This document shows, one piece after another, positions 36,316 to 44,572 of a stretch of DNA of 64,000 nucleotides (position 1 is its first letter; every line of letters starts with the position of its first letter). This DNA comes from Ralstonia pickettii. GTDB lineage: Bacteria > Pseudomonadota > Gammaproteobacteria > Burkholderiales > Burkholderiaceae. The position numbers and the translations under genes were made by a program. The stretch is taken from contig NZ_CP104381.1 in assembly GCF_030582395.1 (NCBI RefSeq), forward strand, positions 1,674,001 to 1,738,000, read 5' to 3'. The notes under the pieces are model-generated. The model ran no database searches, had not been told where the DNA came from, and saw only the letters and a list, made by a program, of their open reading frames with translations.

Positions 36316-36330
36316 GCCAGCCCGCCGAAC

Positions 36331-36885
36331 TTACTTCTTCTCGGGCGGCTGGTTGAACGGGAACGTCCCGAACATGTTCTTGGCCTGGCTCTGCATCTGC
36401 TCCTGCATCTGCACGAACAGGTTTTTGCTCTGCTCGATGTAGTTGCTCATCATGCCTTGCATCATCGGCCCCTGCATGTTCATGAACTGCGACCACATGT
36501 CGGGGTTGAACGTGTTGCCGCTGTACAGGTCCTTCGAGTTCTCGGCCAGCTTGCTCTGGATGTCGACAAACGCCTGGATGTTCTTTTCCAGGTACGTGCC
36601 CATCATGCCCTGCATGGCGTTTCCATAGAAACGGATGATCTGCGCGAGCATCGCGCCGGAGAACATCGGCACACCGCCTGTTTCCTCTTCCAGAATGATC
36701 TGCAGCAGGATACTGCGAGTCAGGTCCTCACCGGATTTCGCATCGACGACGCGAAACTCTTCGGTCTCCATGACGAGCTGCTTGACGTCTGCCAGTGTGA
36801 TGTACGTGCTGGTCTGGGTATCGTAGAGTCGGCGGTTGGGATATTTCTTGATCAGCCGTTCGGTGCCCTTCTTGCTGGTGGCCAT
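36331..36885 (-). CDS. phaR: polyhydroxyalkanoate synthesis repressor PhaR
   Basis: A 184-residue PhaR. The N-terminal DNA-binding PHB/PHA accumulation domain is visible as RLIKKYPNRRLYDTQTSTYITLADV (the family hallmark), followed by the repeated regulator domain with MFSGAMLAQIIRFYGNAMQGMM, and a C-terminal Met/Gln-rich region. PhaR binds PHB granules and DNA, repressing phasin genes and itself. A CTGC-N3-GCAG motif 27 bp upstream supports autoregulation. It lies about 400 bp downstream of phaB on the same strand. Confidence 0.94.
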   Translation of the reverse strand: MATSKKGTERLIKKYPNRRLYDTQTSTYITLADVKQLVMETEEFRVVDAKSGEDLTRSILLQIILEEETGGVPMFSGAMLAQIIRFYGNAMQGMMGTYLEKNIQAFVDIQSKLAENSKDLYSGNTFNPDMWSQFMNMQGPMMQGMMSNYIEQSKNLFVQMQEQMQSQAKNMFGTFPFNQPPEKK

Positions 36886-36911
36886 CGTGCCTTTCCGTGT
36901 TGGCGATGCTG

Positions 36912-36922
36912 CTGCGGTGCAG
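36912..36922. promoter_or_regulatory. candidate PhaR operator upstream of phaR
   Basis: CTGCGGTGCAG matches the CTGC-N3-GCAG form reported for PhaR sites in other bacteria, and sits 27-37 bp upstream of the phaR ATG. Autoregulation is the likely function (inference). Confidence 0.5.
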
Positions 36923-37238
36923 CCGATGCAGTGCGAAATGACCGCACCAAGCGATGCAGCAAAATACGCGGTTGCCCGGCTGTTCCGATCTGCGCGTGAA
37001 TGCTGCATTCAACAGCAGCGCAGATGCATCCGGTTATGATCGGACGCCCCGTGTCTCCCTGCGGAGCGCCTCCGTGGTTGGATTCTATGCGGATCGCCCT
37101 GCAAAGAAAAGGCGACCTTCCCCGGTAAAAACCCGCAGCATTTTGATGCGGCTCACGCACTCGAACCGCCGTCCGCGGCAAATGCAAGGTGCCTGCTGCA
37201 ATGCAATCGAGCATCGCAGCATGCACGCCATTCAGGGG

Positions 37239-37277
37239 AAAAAATGCTGCGCCCATGCTGCAGCATCGCCGCAGCAT
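37239..37277 (-). terminator. phaB terminator with concentric palindrome
   Basis: ATGCTGCG (37244-37251) and CGCAGCAT (37270-37277) enclose the palindrome ATGCTGCAGCAT (37255-37266), all about one centre. On the minus strand the hairpin exits into TTTTTT, 12 bp after the phaB stop. The TGC-rich arms also resemble PhaR-type binding DNA. Confidence 0.75.
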
Positions 37278-37289
37278 GGACGTGGGGCG

Positions 37290-38030
37290 TCAGCCCATGT
37301 GCAGGCCGCCGTTGAGAGAGAAGTCCGCCCCGGTGGAGAAGCCGGATTCTTCAGATGCCAGCCATGCGCAGATCGAGGCAATCTCGGTCGGTTCGCCCAA
37401 GCGCTTGACGGGAATCGTGCTGACGATCTTGTCGAGCACATCCTGACGAATGGCCTTCACCATGTCGGTCGCGATATAGCCCGGCGACACCGTGTTGACC
37501 GTCACGCCCTTGGTCGCGACTTCCTGCGCCAGCGCCATCGTGAAGCCGTGCAGGCCGGCCTTGGCGGTGGAGTAGTTGGTCTGGCCAAACTGGCCCTTCT
37601 GGCCATTCACCGACGAGATGTTGATGATTCGGCCCCAGCCGCGATCCGCCATGCCGTCGATGACCTGCTTCGTCACGTTGAACAGCGACGTCAGGTTGGT
37701 GTCGATCACCGCATCCCAGTCGGCGCGGGTCATCTTGCGGAAGACCACGTCGCGCGTGATGCCGGCGTTGTTGATCAGGACGTCCACCTCGCCGACTTCG
37801 GCCTTCACCTTGTCGAACGCAGCCTTGGTCGACTCCCAGTCACCGACGTTGCCTTCGGACGGCACGAAATCGAAACCAAGCGCCTTCTGTTGTTCCAGCC
37901 ATTTCGCCTTGCGCGGCGAGTTCGGGCCGCAGCCTGCGACAACGGTGAAGCCGTCGCGCGCCAAGCGCTGGCAAATCGCCGTTCCGATACCGCCCATGCC
38001 ACCGGTGACGTATGCGATGCGTTTGGTCAT
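37290..38030 (-). CDS. phaB: acetoacetyl-CoA reductase
   Basis: PhaB is the NADPH-dependent short-chain dehydrogenase forming (R)-3-hydroxybutyryl-CoA. The 246-residue product starts TKRIAYVTGGMGGIGTAICQ (cofactor loop), has NNAG in VLINNAGITRD, and the catalytic Ser/Tyr/Lys in INISSVNGQ and TNYSTAKAG. It is the length of Cupriavidus PhaB. The ATG at 38030 follows AGGAG; a GTG two codons earlier is less likely. Third gene of phaCAB. Confidence 0.96.
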   Translation of the reverse strand: MTKRIAYVTGGMGGIGTAICQRLARDGFTVVAGCGPNSPRKAKWLEQQKALGFDFVPSEGNVGDWESTKAAFDKVKAEVGEVDVLINNAGITRDVVFRKMTRADWDAVIDTNLTSLFNVTKQVIDGMADRGWGRIINISSVNGQKGQFGQTNYSTAKAGLHGFTMALAQEVATKGVTVNTVSPGYIATDMVKAIRQDVLDKIVSTIPVKRLGEPTEIASICAWLASEESGFSTGADFSLNGGLHMG

Positions 38031-38150
38031 GTCCACTCCTAGTCCTTGTTGTTAGAACCGCCCTGCGTCTTGCCGGGCGGCAGATGCTCAGGTGTCTCCG
38101 ATTGGCGTGTGCGGCATTCGTTCCGCGTCACGCCAACCTCACTGCAAAAA

Positions 38151-39332
38151 TTACGGACGCTCAACTGCCAGCGCCACGCCCATGCCGCCGCCGATACACA
38201 GCGAGGCCAGGCCCTTCTTCGCATCGCGCTTCTGCATTTCGTGCAGCAGCGTGACCAGGATGCGGCAGCCCGACGCGCCGATCGGGTGACCGATCGCAAT
38301 CGCACCACCATTGACGTTGATCTTGGACGTATCCCAGCCCATCTGTTGATGCACTGCCAGTGCCTGGGCCGCAAACGCCTCGTTGATCTCCATCAGGTCA
38401 AGGTCGCCCACCGACCAGCCGGCGCGCGACAGGCAGCGTTTGGAGGCCGGCACCGGCCCCATGCCCATGACCTTCGGGTCCAGGCCTGCGCTGGCGTATG
38501 CACGGATCGTTGCCAGCGGTGCCAAGCCCAGCTCCTTGGCCTTGGCGGCCGACATCACCACGACAGCGGCGGCGCCATCGTTCAGGCCAGAGGCGTTGGC
38601 CGCCGTCACTGTGCCGGCCTTGTCAAAGGCGGGTTTCAGGCCAGCCATCGACTCGAGCGTGGCGCCATGGCGAACGAACTCATCCTGCGCAAAGGCAATC
38701 GGATCGCCCTTGCGCTGCGGGATCAGAATCGGAACGATCTCGTCATTGAACCGGCCCGACTTCTGCGCGGCTTCCGCCTTGTTCTGCGACGCCACGGCAA
38801 ACTCGTCCTGCGCTTCACGCGTGATGCCGTATTCCTTGGCAACGTTCTCGGCCGTGATGCCCATGTGGTACTGGTTGTAGACGTCCCACAGCCCATCCAC
38901 AATCATCGAGTCGATGAGCTTGGCATCGCCCATGCGAAAACCGTCGCGCGAGCCCGGCAGGACGTGCGGCGCGGCGGACATGTTTTCCTGGCCGCCAGCC
39001 ACGACGATCTCGGCATCGCCCGCGATGATGGCGTTGGCGGCCAGCATCACGGCCTTCAGGCCGGAGCCGCACACCTTGTTGATAGTCAGGCCCGGCACCA
39101 TGTTCGGCAGCCCAGCCTTGATGACGGCCTGGCGCGCCGGGTTCTGCCCCGAACCTGCCGTCAGCACCTGGCCCATGATGACTTCGCTCACCTGGTCCGG
39201 CGCCACCTTGGCACGCGCCAGCGCTTCGCGGATGACAGCCGCGCCCAGCTCAGGCGCAGCAATCTTCGCCAGCGAGCCACCAAACTTGCCCACGGCGGTG
39301 CGTACCGCCGATACGATCACAACATCGGTCAT
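38151..39332 (-). CDS. phaA: acetyl-CoA C-acetyltransferase PhaA
   Basis: PhaA condenses two acetyl-CoA to acetoacetyl-CoA for PHB. The 393-residue product matches the Cupriavidus protein in length. Nucleophile Cys lies in [15 protein letters not shown] (about 88), the other catalytic residues in [12 protein letters not shown] (His about 349) and [13 protein letters not shown] (Cys about 379). The ATG at 39332 begins [19 protein letters not shown]. It lies between phaC (88-bp gap) and phaB (120-bp gap). Confidence 0.96.
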   Translation of the reverse strand: MTDVVIVSAVRTAVGKFGGSLAKIAAPELGAAVIREALARAKVAPDQVSEVIMGQVLTAGSGQNPARQAVIKAGLPNMVPGLTINKVCGSGLKAVMLAANAIIAGDAEIVVAGGQENMSAAPHVLPGSRDGFRMGDAKLIDSMIVDGLWDVYNQYHMGITAENVAKEYGITREAQDEFAVASQNKAEAAQKSGRFNDEIVPILIPQRKGDPIAFAQDEFVRHGATLESMAGLKPAFDKAGTVTAANASGLNDGAAAVVVMSAAKAKELGLAPLATIRAYASAGLDPKVMGMGPVPASKRCLSRAGWSVGDLDLMEINEAFAAQALAVHQQMGWDTSKINVNGGAIAIGHPIGASGCRILVTLLHEMQKRDAKKGLASLCIGGGMGVALAVERP

Positions 39333-39420
39333 TTGCTTACCTTCCACTGTCGAAAGAGGGGTCGTTGGACACCGTCAGCGGCCGAAGCCGCGACGGCAAC
39401 GGGGGTTCATGCGCGCGATC

Positions 39421-41214
39421 TTACGCTTTCTGTTTGACGTAGCGGCCAGGTGCCGGCTCGATGGCCGGGTAGTTCGCATTGCCATAACCCTTGGGTGCAG
39501 CTTTCTGCGCACCGGCATGTGACGCGAGCCAAGTTGACCAATCCGGCCACCAGCTGCCCGGATGCTCCTTCGCACCCTCGAACCACGCATCGGCGGACTC
39601 AGGCAGCTTGGCATTGATCCAGTGCGAACGCTTGTTGGCCGCAGGCGGGTTGATCACGCCTGCGATATGGCCGGAGGCACCCAACACGAAGCGCCGCTTG
39701 CCCTTGAGCAGCGGCACCGAGCCATAGGCCGACTTCCAAGGGACGATGTGGTCTTCACGCGAACCGTAGATGTAGACCGGCGCATCAATCTTGCCGAGAT
39801 CCACCGGCGTGCCGTTCACCTTCAGCTTGCCCGGCGTCTTGAGGTCATTCTGCAGATACGTATGGCGCAGGTACCAGCAGTACCATGGACCCGGCAAATT
39901 GGTCGAATCGCCATTCCAATACAGCAGGTCGAACGGCGCGGGCGTCTTGCCTTTCAGATAGTTTTCGACAACGTAGTTCCAGACGAGATCGTTCGGGCGC
40001 AGGAACGAGAACGTGTTTGCCAGTTCCACGCCACGCAGCAGGCCCGGGCCGGTCGGCGCATTGGGGCCAATCGTCTTCTCCCGCATTTCCACCTGGGCTT
40101 GATCGACGAAGACGTCGAGAATGCCGGTGTCCGTAAAGTCCAGCAGCGTCGTCAGCAGGGTCAGGCTTGCCGCAGGGTGCTCGCCGCGTTCAGCAAGCAC
40201 CGCCAGCGCAGTCGACAGGATCGTTCCGCCCACGCAAAAGCCCAGCACATTGATCTGGTCCTGCGCTGAGATCTCGCGCGCGACACGAATGGCCTCGATC
40301 GCGCCGCCTTCGATGTAGTCGTCCCACGTGCGGGACGCCATGCTCGCGTCTGGATTGCGCCACGACACCAGGAACACCGTATTGCCCTGCTCTACCGCGT
40401 AGCGCACGAGCGAATTGGCCGGCTGCAGATCGAGGATGTAGTACTTGTTGATGCAAGGCGGCACCAGCAGCAGCGGGCGCGCATGCACCTTGGTCGTCAG
40501 CGGCTTGTACTGGATGAGCTGAAAGTAGTCGTTTTCGAAGACGACGGCGCCTTCGCTGTTGGCGACGTTGCGGCCGATCTCGAACGCGGTCTCGTCGGTC
40601 TGCGAGATCTTTCCGCGCTCCATGTCCTGCAGCATGTTCAGGATGCCGGTGCGCAGCGATTCACCACGCGACTCAATCAACTGCTTCTGTGCTTCAGGGT
40701 TGGTTGCCAGGAAGTTGGACGGCGACATGGCGGCCGTCCATTGCGACACGGCAAAACGCACGCGCTCGCGGGTCTTGGCGTCAGCCTGCACGGCGTCAGC
40801 CATTTCCATCAACGTGCGGGCGTTGAGCACGTAGAACGCAGCCGCGTAGCCGTAGAGCGGGCTCTTGCGCCACGCATCGTTCGAGAAACGGCGATCCGAC
40901 GGCGCCACGGCCTCGGCGCTTTCGCCGGTGCTCATGTGACGCCAGATCTGGAGCCACTCTTCGAGATATTTCTGCTGGATTTCCGCCAGCCGCTCGTGCG
41001 GGATCAGCGCGAAAGGAGCCGCGCCTTCGCCCGTCGCTGCACCGTTGAATTGGCCAAGGCCGGGCGCCGCAGTACCGGGTTGCGCGAGGCCACCCGCGAA
41101 GGCTTGCCATTGCTTGAATTGCTCAGCCCACTGCGTAGGGTCCGACAAGCCCTGCCAGGGAGCTTGGGTGTGGGCGCTAGATGCTTTGGATGATGTCGAT
41201 TGACGCGATGCCAT
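39421..41214 (-). CDS. phaC: class I poly(3-hydroxyalkanoate) synthase
   Basis: PhaC polymerises (R)-3-hydroxyacyl-CoA at the granule surface. The 597-residue product has the class I N-terminal domain, the lipase-like box GFCVGGT with active-site Cys about 327, and the conserved C-terminal Asp and His in YGSREDHIVPWKSAY and GASGHIAGVINPP. The ATG at 41214 (MASRQSTSSKASSAHTQ) follows GAGGGCACT. It is first in phaC-phaA-phaB; phaR follows. The promoter must lie in 41215-41484. Confidence 0.97.
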   Translation of the reverse strand: MASRQSTSSKASSAHTQAPWQGLSDPTQWAEQFKQWQAFAGGLAQPGTAAPGLGQFNGAATGEGAAPFALIPHERLAEIQQKYLEEWLQIWRHMSTGESAEAVAPSDRRFSNDAWRKSPLYGYAAAFYVLNARTLMEMADAVQADAKTRERVRFAVSQWTAAMSPSNFLATNPEAQKQLIESRGESLRTGILNMLQDMERGKISQTDETAFEIGRNVANSEGAVVFENDYFQLIQYKPLTTKVHARPLLLVPPCINKYYILDLQPANSLVRYAVEQGNTVFLVSWRNPDASMASRTWDDYIEGGAIEAIRVAREISAQDQINVLGFCVGGTILSTALAVLAERGEHPAASLTLLTTLLDFTDTGILDVFVDQAQVEMREKTIGPNAPTGPGLLRGVELANTFSFLRPNDLVWNYVVENYLKGKTPAPFDLLYWNGDSTNLPGPWYCWYLRHTYLQNDLKTPGKLKVNGTPVDLGKIDAPVYIYGSREDHIVPWKSAYGSVPLLKGKRRFVLGASGHIAGVINPPAANKRSHWINAKLPESADAWFEGAKEHPGSWWPDWSTWLASHAGAQKAAPKGYGNANYPAIEPAPGRYVKQKA

Positions 41215-41484
41215 AGTGCCCTCGATCCGACGATGTGCGTCGCTCCGGTTGGAACGGCGGCGCAACTCGTAGTATTGCGGGGCATTGTTGCCTTGCCGTT
41301 TCAAGGCTGTCAATCGGAGTTACCTGACGATCGCCTGGAAACGCCCGCCCAGCGCGGTTTATGACGCGCTGAACAAAAGCGGCACCGACCAAATGGCTAA
41401 GTGCGGCGCCGGGGCTCTGGTCCAATTTGCGCAATTTCATGCGAGACTGCCACATTGCGCAAACGCCGGGCACCGCTTTCTCCC

Positions 41485-41721
41485 ATGTATATCGTCGCCA
41501 TCGCCTGGCTCTACGTCGTGTTGATGATGTCCTTGACTGAGCAATCTTGGATTGCCGGCATCGGCACCTTCGTCTTCTACGGCGTGGCGCCGCTATGGCT
41601 GTTTTTGTGGATTGTCGGCACACCGGCACGCCGACGGCGACGGAAAGCCCAGGAAGCCGCTCAAGGCAAGACAGACACCAGTCCCACACTGAGCAACGAC
41701 ACCGGCGACGGCGCCGCCTGA
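41485..41721 (+). CDS. small two-span membrane protein, unknown
   Basis: A 78-residue protein with two likely membrane helices (about 1-19 and 26-47: MYIVAIAWLYVVLMMSLTE and GIGTFVFYGVAPLWLFLWIV), then a basic/Ser-Thr-rich cytoplasmic tail (ARRRRRKAQEAAQ). I do not recognise a family, but small proteins of this shape are common beside pha genes in Burkholderiales. It is divergent from phaC and ends 4 bp before the stop of pgeF. Confidence 0.7.
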   Translation: MYIVAIAWLYVVLMMSLTEQSWIAGIGTFVFYGVAPLWLFLWIVGTPARRRRRKAQEAAQGKTDTSPTLSNDTGDGAA

Positions 41722-41725
41722 ACGC

Positions 41726-42535
41726 TCACTCTGCGCGCCAGATCAGCGTAGCCATGCGGCCCGTGGTGCGCTCCCGGCGGTACGAATAGAAGCGCTCGGC
41801 GTCAGTCATCGTGCACAGGCCGCCGCCGTACACGTCGGTACAGCCGGCGCGTGCCAGCCGCAGTCGGGCCAACGCATACAGATCGGCGAAGAACTTGCCG
41901 GCAGATGCGCCCCTCACAAATGCCGCTTCGGTGGCCGGCAATTCACCGGGCTCCGCGGCGTCAATAAAGGCTTGGCGAACTTCTGCACCGACTTCAAAGC
42001 ACGATGGCCCGATGGCCGGGCCCAGCCATGCCAGCCACGTCGGATCGGCTTCCTGGCCGCTGGCACGCAAGCGCTGCATCATGGCGTCGAGCGTGCGTTC
42101 GATCACGCCTCCGCACAGACCCCGCCAGCCCGCGTGCGCTGCACCCACGGTTACGCCGCGAGCATCGCTCAGCAAGACAGGTAGGCAATCGGCCGTCATG
42201 ACCACGCAGACGCGATCCCGCCAAGACGCCACCGCCGCATCGGCAACCACAGGCGCAGACGTGCCGACAAGTTGATCCAGATCCGCCACGCCGGTGCCGT
42301 GCACCTGATCCATCCACGTCGGCTCGGCAGGTAGTGCTGCACGCAGGATGCGGCGGTTTTGTTCGACCGCCTCTGGGGCATCACCGACATGCTGGCCAAG
42401 GTTCAGACCGCCGGGCAAGCCGCCAGCCAATCCGTAGGGCCCGGTGCTGATGCCACCGAAGCGGGTCGTGGCCAGCGCTTTCACATGCGGATGCGCTGGC
42501 CAGTCCGGGACGATCCAGTCAGTTGATGTCGGCAT
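41726..42535 (-). CDS. pgeF: purine nucleoside phosphorylase / peptidoglycan editing factor PgeF
   Basis: A 269-residue YfiH/laccase-domain protein, once called polyphenol oxidase. Metal ligands are visible: the His in [11 protein letters not shown], the Cys in [10 protein letters not shown] and the His in [11 protein letters not shown]. Family members process purine nucleosides and, in E. coli, prevent L-Ser misincorporation in peptidoglycan. The ATG at 42535 lies 17 bp inside the end of rluD, so translation is probably coupled. A long upstream extension antisense-free but Arg-rich is rejected. Confidence 0.9.
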   Translation of the reverse strand: MPTSTDWIVPDWPAHPHVKALATTRFGGISTGPYGLAGGLPGGLNLGQHVGDAPEAVEQNRRILRAALPAEPTWMDQVHGTGVADLDQLVGTSAPVVADAAVASWRDRVCVVMTADCLPVLLSDARGVTVGAAHAGWRGLCGGVIERTLDAMMQRLRASGQEADPTWLAWLGPAIGPSCFEVGAEVRQAFIDAAEPGELPATEAAFVRGASAGKFFADLYALARLRLARAGCTDVYGGGLCTMTDAERFYSYRRERTTGRMATLIWRAE

Positions 42536-43631
42536 CGGGATCCAGGTCGAGGGCTTCCAGCAGATCGGCAAAGTCATCAGGCACGCTGGCTTCCCAATGC
42601 ACCGCTTTGCCCGAGGCGGGATGCACGAGCCCCAGGCGAACCGCGTGCAACGCCTGCCGCGCAAAAGGCACAGGCAGCGGCGCCTTGATCGTCTGCGGCT
42701 GACCACGTCGGAAGTTACGCGTGTAGACCGGATCACCAAGCAACGGATGCCCCTCCGATTCAAAGTGCACCCGGATCTGGTGGGTGCGGCCGGTCTCAAG
42801 CTGGCAGCGCACCAGCGACACCTGTGCGCGCCCGAGGTCCACCACGTCAAGCGTCTTGAAATGCGTGCGCGCCGGCTTGCCGCTCGCCGTCTCAATGATG
42901 GCCATGCGCGTGCGGTCGCGCGGGTCGCGGCCGATCGGCGCGTCGATCGTGGCCTCTTCCGGTGTCTCGCCCCACACCAGCGCGAGATAAGTCCGCTTGA
43001 CGGTACGTGCCTGCAATTGCCGCACGAGATCGGTTTGCGCTGGCAACGTACGAGCGACCACCATCAGGCCGGAAGTGTCCTTGTCGAGGCGGTGGACGAT
43101 GCCGGCGCGCGGCAGCTCCACGGCGTCCGGATAGCGGTGCAGCAAGCCATTGAGCACCGTGCCGCTCCAGTTGCCCGCAGCCGGATGCACCACCAGCCCG
43201 GCTGGCTTGTTGATGACGAGCAGCGTGTCGTCTTCGTACACCACATCAAGATCGATGGGCTCGGCAACGAAAGCGTTTTCGTCCGCCGCGCGTTGCGGCA
43301 CGACTTCGATGCGGTCGCCGCCGGAGATGGCCGCACGCGGGCGCACCACCTCTCCATGCAGGCGAACCGCGCCGGCATCAATCCATTGTTGAAGGCGACT
43401 ACGCGAATAGTCGGGCAGCAGCTTGGCAAGCGCCTTGTCCAGGCGCTCGCCGTGCATGGCTTCAGGAATCTCTACGATGATCGGCTCGGCTGCCTGGGCC
43501 GCACCGGCGGCAGGCAAATCGAGCGCCTCATCATCGAGGGCGTCTTCCGTCTCCGCCGCAGTGAGGGAAACGTCAGCCAGTGCGTCGTCTGACACAGGGC
43601 TTGGGCTATAATGCTTGATGCGATTTTTCAT
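42519..43631 (-). CDS. rluD: 23S rRNA pseudouridine synthase RluD
   Basis: RluD makes pseudouridines 1911, 1915 and 1917 in 23S rRNA helix 69. The 370-residue product has an acidic N-terminal extension (about 1-50), an S4 RNA-binding domain ([27 protein letters not shown]) and the RluA catalytic domain with the Asp in [14 protein letters not shown], plus [22 protein letters not shown]. The extension is typical of beta-proteobacteria. It is divergent from bamD with very little intergenic DNA, as often seen. Confidence 0.94.
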   Translation of the reverse strand: MKNRIKHYSPSPVSDDALADVSLTAAETEDALDDEALDLPAAGAAQAAEPIIVEIPEAMHGERLDKALAKLLPDYSRSRLQQWIDAGAVRLHGEVVRPRAAISGGDRIEVVPQRAADENAFVAEPIDLDVVYEDDTLLVINKPAGLVVHPAAGNWSGTVLNGLLHRYPDAVELPRAGIVHRLDKDTSGLMVVARTLPAQTDLVRQLQARTVKRTYLALVWGETPEEATIDAPIGRDPRDRTRMAIIETASGKPARTHFKTLDVVDLGRAQVSLVRCQLETGRTHQIRVHFESEGHPLLGDPVYTRNFRRGQPQTIKAPLPVPFARQALHAVRLGLVHPASGKAVHWEASVPDDFADLLEALDLDPDADIN

Positions 43632-43646
43632 TCAGAAAAGGTGCCC

Positions 43647-44504
43647 ATGTCGGTCACGAGCGTAAAGCAGGCGCGTATTGTTAGTCGAGTCGGCAATCGA
43701 ATCCGCGCGCAAATCGGAGCAGTGTTGGTGGCAGGCGTTGCATGCCTGGCTATCTCGGCCTGCGGCATCCTGCCGGAACAGCAAGACGAAACGGCTGGCT
43801 GGTCAGCCAACAAATTATATTCGGAAGCGAAGGACTCGCTCGACGGCGGCGACTACGCCAAGGCGGTCAAGTACTACGAAAAGCTCGAAAGCCGCTATCC
43901 GTTCGGCCCGTACGCCCAGCAAGCCCAGATCGAAACCGCCTACGCCAACTATAAGGATGGCGAGACGGCTGCCGCGCTGGCCGCGGTGGATCGCTTCATC
44001 CAGCTGCACCCGAATCACCCCAGCGTCGATTACGCCTATTACCTCAAGGGCCTGATCAACTTCAACGACAACCTGGGCTGGCTCGGCCGCTTCTCGAACC
44101 AGGACTTGAGCGAGCGCGACCCGAAGGCCGCACGTGCCGCCTACGACGCCTTCAAGACGCTGATCACGCGTTTCCCGAACAGCAAGTACACGCCGGACGC
44201 CACCCAGCGCATGCAATACATCGTCAACGCGATGGCCGAGCATGAAGTGGGCGCCGCACGCTACTACTATCGCCGCGGCGCCTACCTGGCTGCCGTCAAC
44301 CGCGCGCAGGACGCCATCAAGGATTACGACCGCGCCCCGGCAGTGGAAGAAGCGCTGTACATCATGATGAAGTCGTACGAAGCGCTGGGCATGAAAGACA
44401 TGCGGGACGACACCGAACGCATCATCAAGCAGAATTACCCGAAGAGCGATTTCCTCGCCTACGGTCAGCGCAAGAAAGACAAGCCCTGGTACCAATGGTG
44501 GTAA
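43647..44504 (+). CDS. bamD: outer membrane assembly lipoprotein BamD (ComL)
   Basis: BamD is the essential lipoprotein of the BAM complex that inserts beta-barrel proteins. The 285-residue product has a lipoprotein signal ending LAISAC (Cys about 39), then TPR repeats (SEAKDSLDGGDYAKAVKYYEKLESRYPFG and following). The ATG at 43647 follows AAAGGTG. It is longer at the N-terminus than E. coli BamD. A terminator follows. Confidence 0.95.
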   Translation: MSVTSVKQARIVSRVGNRIRAQIGAVLVAGVACLAISACGILPEQQDETAGWSANKLYSEAKDSLDGGDYAKAVKYYEKLESRYPFGPYAQQAQIETAYANYKDGETAAALAAVDRFIQLHPNHPSVDYAYYLKGLINFNDNLGWLGRFSNQDLSERDPKAARAAYDAFKTLITRFPNSKYTPDATQRMQYIVNAMAEHEVGAARYYYRRGAYLAAVNRAQDAIKDYDRAPAVEEALYIMMKSYEALGMKDMRDDTERIIKQNYPKSDFLAYGQRKKDKPWYQWW

Positions 44505-44524
44505 GCAGCGCTTGAGCAGCACAG

Positions 44525-44555
44525 AAAAAAGCCCGGTCGATTGGCCGGGCTTTTT
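44525..44555. terminator. bidirectional terminator between bamD and yoaA-type gene
   Basis: AAAAAAGCCCGG pairs with CCGGGCTTTTT around a short loop. A and T runs on both sides let it serve both convergent genes. Confidence 0.85.
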
Positions 44556-44572
44556 GTTTGTTCGTGCGGATA

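Larger units (their letters stand above)
36886..37289. other. noncoding region between phaR and phaB, rich in TGC palindromes
   Basis: About 400 bp without a convincing gene. It holds the phaR promoter, the CTGC-N3-GCAG motif at 36912, a 15-bp palindrome TGAATG-CTG-CATTCA at 36997-37011, many GCAGCA/TGCTGC words, and the phaB terminator at 37239-37277. Short open frames here lack coding character. Confidence 0.6.

Noticed and set aside
36852..37277. Open frames in the phaR-phaB gap, considered as a possible phasin or small regulator
   Set aside because: Composition is Arg/Cys-rich and they run over the phaB terminator and phaR promoter.
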